6,947 bases of DNA from an uncultured Prevotellaceae bacterium. Lineage in GTDB: Bacteria; Bacteroidota; Bacteroidia; Bacteroidales; Bacteroidaceae. This document shows, one piece after another, positions 5,831-6,947 of this stretch (the first letter of the stretch is position 1; each line of letters begins with the position of its first letter). Position numbers and translations under genes: made by a program. The notes under the pieces were generated by a model, which was not told where the DNA came from, ran no database searches, and worked only from the letters and a program-made list of their open reading frames with translations. The stretch spans positions 1 to 6,947 of the forward strand of contig CAMPCG010000154.1 of assembly GCA_946644025.1 (NCBI GenBank), written 5' to 3'.

Positions 5831-5838
5831 CATTAACG
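5831..5838. repeat. Right target-site duplication CATTAACG
   Basis: It directly abuts the right inverted repeat and is identical to 5629-5636. Removing the element with one copy restores a plausible short leader 18 bp before the start codon. Confidence 0.8.
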
Positions 5839-5855
5839 AACCATTTAAATCCCAC

Positions 5856-6947
5856 ATGAAAAGAACATTCTCAACCCTCATTGGCGCCCTTGCCTTTTCC
5901 GCCTTTGCCGCAGCGCAGACCACCGTCTACCCGCAGGCCGAATGGACCAAGGCGGGCGTCATCCTGATGCACACCCCCGGCCAGGAGCTCTTCAACGGAG
6001 TGATACACCCGCTGGCAGGACTTTTCGAGGACTATTTCGATGTAGACAAGGCTGCCGAGGAGCACCTCGGGTATATCAAGATGCTGGAGGCCAACGGCAT
6101 CTGCGTGCATACGGTAAAGGAGGTCTTCGACGAAGTAGGCATCGACAGTCTGAGAGTGCTCGCAGCGAATGTGCTCACCTACGACATCAGCAACATCCCC
6201 GGCGAGAACGCGGACGACACAGAGAAGTATCGCCAGGAGGTACTCTCGAAGATGTCGAGGGCAGACCTCATACGCTGTATCATGCTGCAGCCCACGGTGA
6301 AGCTGTCGCATACCGACAACAACACGGGCTACGAGGCGCAGTACATACAGACCCCGCTGATGAACCTCTACTTCACCCGCGACCAGAGCATCACTACGCC
6401 ACGCGGACACATCATCTGCTACATGAACAGCAGCCAGCGCGCCCCCGAGACCAACATCATCAGACTGTGCTACGAGCACCTGGGGCTGAAGCCCATCCTG
6501 ACCATCGAGGGCGACGGCCGGCTGGAGGGCGGCGACTATATCCCCGCAGGCACCATCTCGCTCATCGGCTGCGGTATGCGCACCAACGACGAGGGCATAC
6601 GCCAGATGCTGGAGGCCGACGCCTTCGGCCACGACACCGTGGTGGTGGTGCGCGACCATAAGCTTTGGCAGATGCAGATGCACCTCGACACCCACTTCAA
6701 CATCATCGACAGCAACCTCTGCACCATGGTGAGCAGCCGTCTGTTTGCCAAGCCGGGCGAGCCCGAGTTCAACACCTGCGACGTCTGGGCACGCCAGCCG
6801 GGCACCAAGACCTATCAGCTCTGTCAGCAGGGACTGTCGTTCGTCGACTACCTGCGCGGCCGTGGCTTCACCATCATTCCCATCGACATCGACGACGAGC
6901 TGCACTACGCTAACAACTACCTGACCATCGCCCCGCGTCACATCATG
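5856..6947 (+). CDS. Exported arginine deiminase-family protein (3' end beyond window)
   Basis: The visible 364 residues start with a signal peptide (MKRTFSTLIGALAFSAFAAA) cut before Gln21. The rest reads as a guanidino-group-modifying enzyme fold. Family motifs are in order: MHTPGQEL (38-45), LYFTRD (171-176) with the substrate-binding Asp, LEGGDY (223-228) with the catalytic Glu, and MHLDTHFNIID (275-285) with the catalytic His and nearby Asp. The catalytic Cys of arginine deiminases lies near the C-terminus and is outside the window, so activity cannot be confirmed. The family hydrolyses arginine to citrulline and ammonia. Most arginine deiminases are cytoplasmic and about 400-420 residues long; a signal peptide puts this one in the periplasm or outside. 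The ATG at 5856 is chosen because it yields the signal peptide. Promoter and MITE-like element lie directly upstream. It is not part of the efflux operon. A related deiminase or amidinotransferase specificity remains possible. Confidence 0.87.
   Translation, partial: MKRTFSTLIGALAFSAFAAAQTTVYPQAEWTKAGVILMHTPGQELFNGVIHPLAGLFEDYFDVDKAAEEHLGYIKMLEANGICVHTVKEVFDEVGIDSLRVLAANVLTYDISNIPGENADDTEKYRQEVLSKMSRADLIRCIMLQPTVKLSHTDNNTGYEAQYIQTPLMNLYFTRDQSITTPRGHIICYMNSSQRAPETNIIRLCYEHLGLKPILTIEGDGRLEGGDYIPAGTISLIGCGMRTNDEGIRQMLEADAFGHDTVVVVRDHKLWQMQMHLDTHFNIIDSNLCTMVSSRLFAKPGEPEFNTCDVWARQPGTKTYQLCQQGLSFVDYLRGRGFTIIPIDIDDELHYANNYLTIAPRHIM

Noticed and set aside
5942..6661. Alternative + strand frame overlapping the deiminase-like gene
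   Set aside because: The frame from 5856 has a signal peptide and ordered catalytic motifs; the other frame is Arg/His/Pro-rich and featureless.

Overview
The window looks like chromosomal DNA of a GC-rich member of the Bacteroidota, most likely order Bacteroidales and probably Prevotella-like. Three things point there: protein style (TolC-family and MacB-like proteins of Bacteroidales type), the absence of Shine-Dalgarno sequences with A-rich bases before most starts, and a promoter of the Bacteroides type (TTTG, 19 bp, TACTTTTG). The genus is an inference; only the phylum-level call is firm.

Layout. Positions 1-142 are a 13-copy, 11-bp C-rich tandem repeat. Positions 149-5445 hold four genes on the + strand that read as one efflux operon: two MacB/FtsX-type ABC permease subunits (149-1474 and 1516-2763), a membrane-anchored periplasmic adaptor of the MacA/HlyD type (2866-4005) and a TolC-family outer-membrane channel (4030-5445). 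An intrinsic terminator (5552-5583) closes the operon, and the promoter of the next gene (5566-5596) overlaps it. A 194-bp MITE-like element with perfect 14-bp terminal inverted repeats and an 8-bp target duplication (5629-5838) lies between that promoter and an exported arginine deiminase-family gene. That gene starts at 5856 and runs off the right edge.

How the genes work together. The permease pair, adaptor and outer-membrane factor would form a tripartite ABC export pump across the inner membrane, periplasm and outer membrane. No ATPase is encoded here; its gene is expected just left of position 1. The substrate cannot be told from sequence. The deiminase-like protein is a separate transcription unit, predicted to act outside the cytoplasm, probably on free arginine or a related guanidino compound.

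The most unusual property of the window is how densely repeats have invaded the operon. Three of its spacers are nearly G-free C-tract arrays, which put potential G-quadruplexes on the template strand and rut-like C-rich sequence in the RNA. Repeat-like DNA also appears to have been absorbed in frame into coding sequence: a roughly 30-residue insert in the first permease, a tandemly repeated signal-peptide region in the TolC homologue, and an 8-copy Asn-Leu-Glu/Asp array in its inter-repeat linker.
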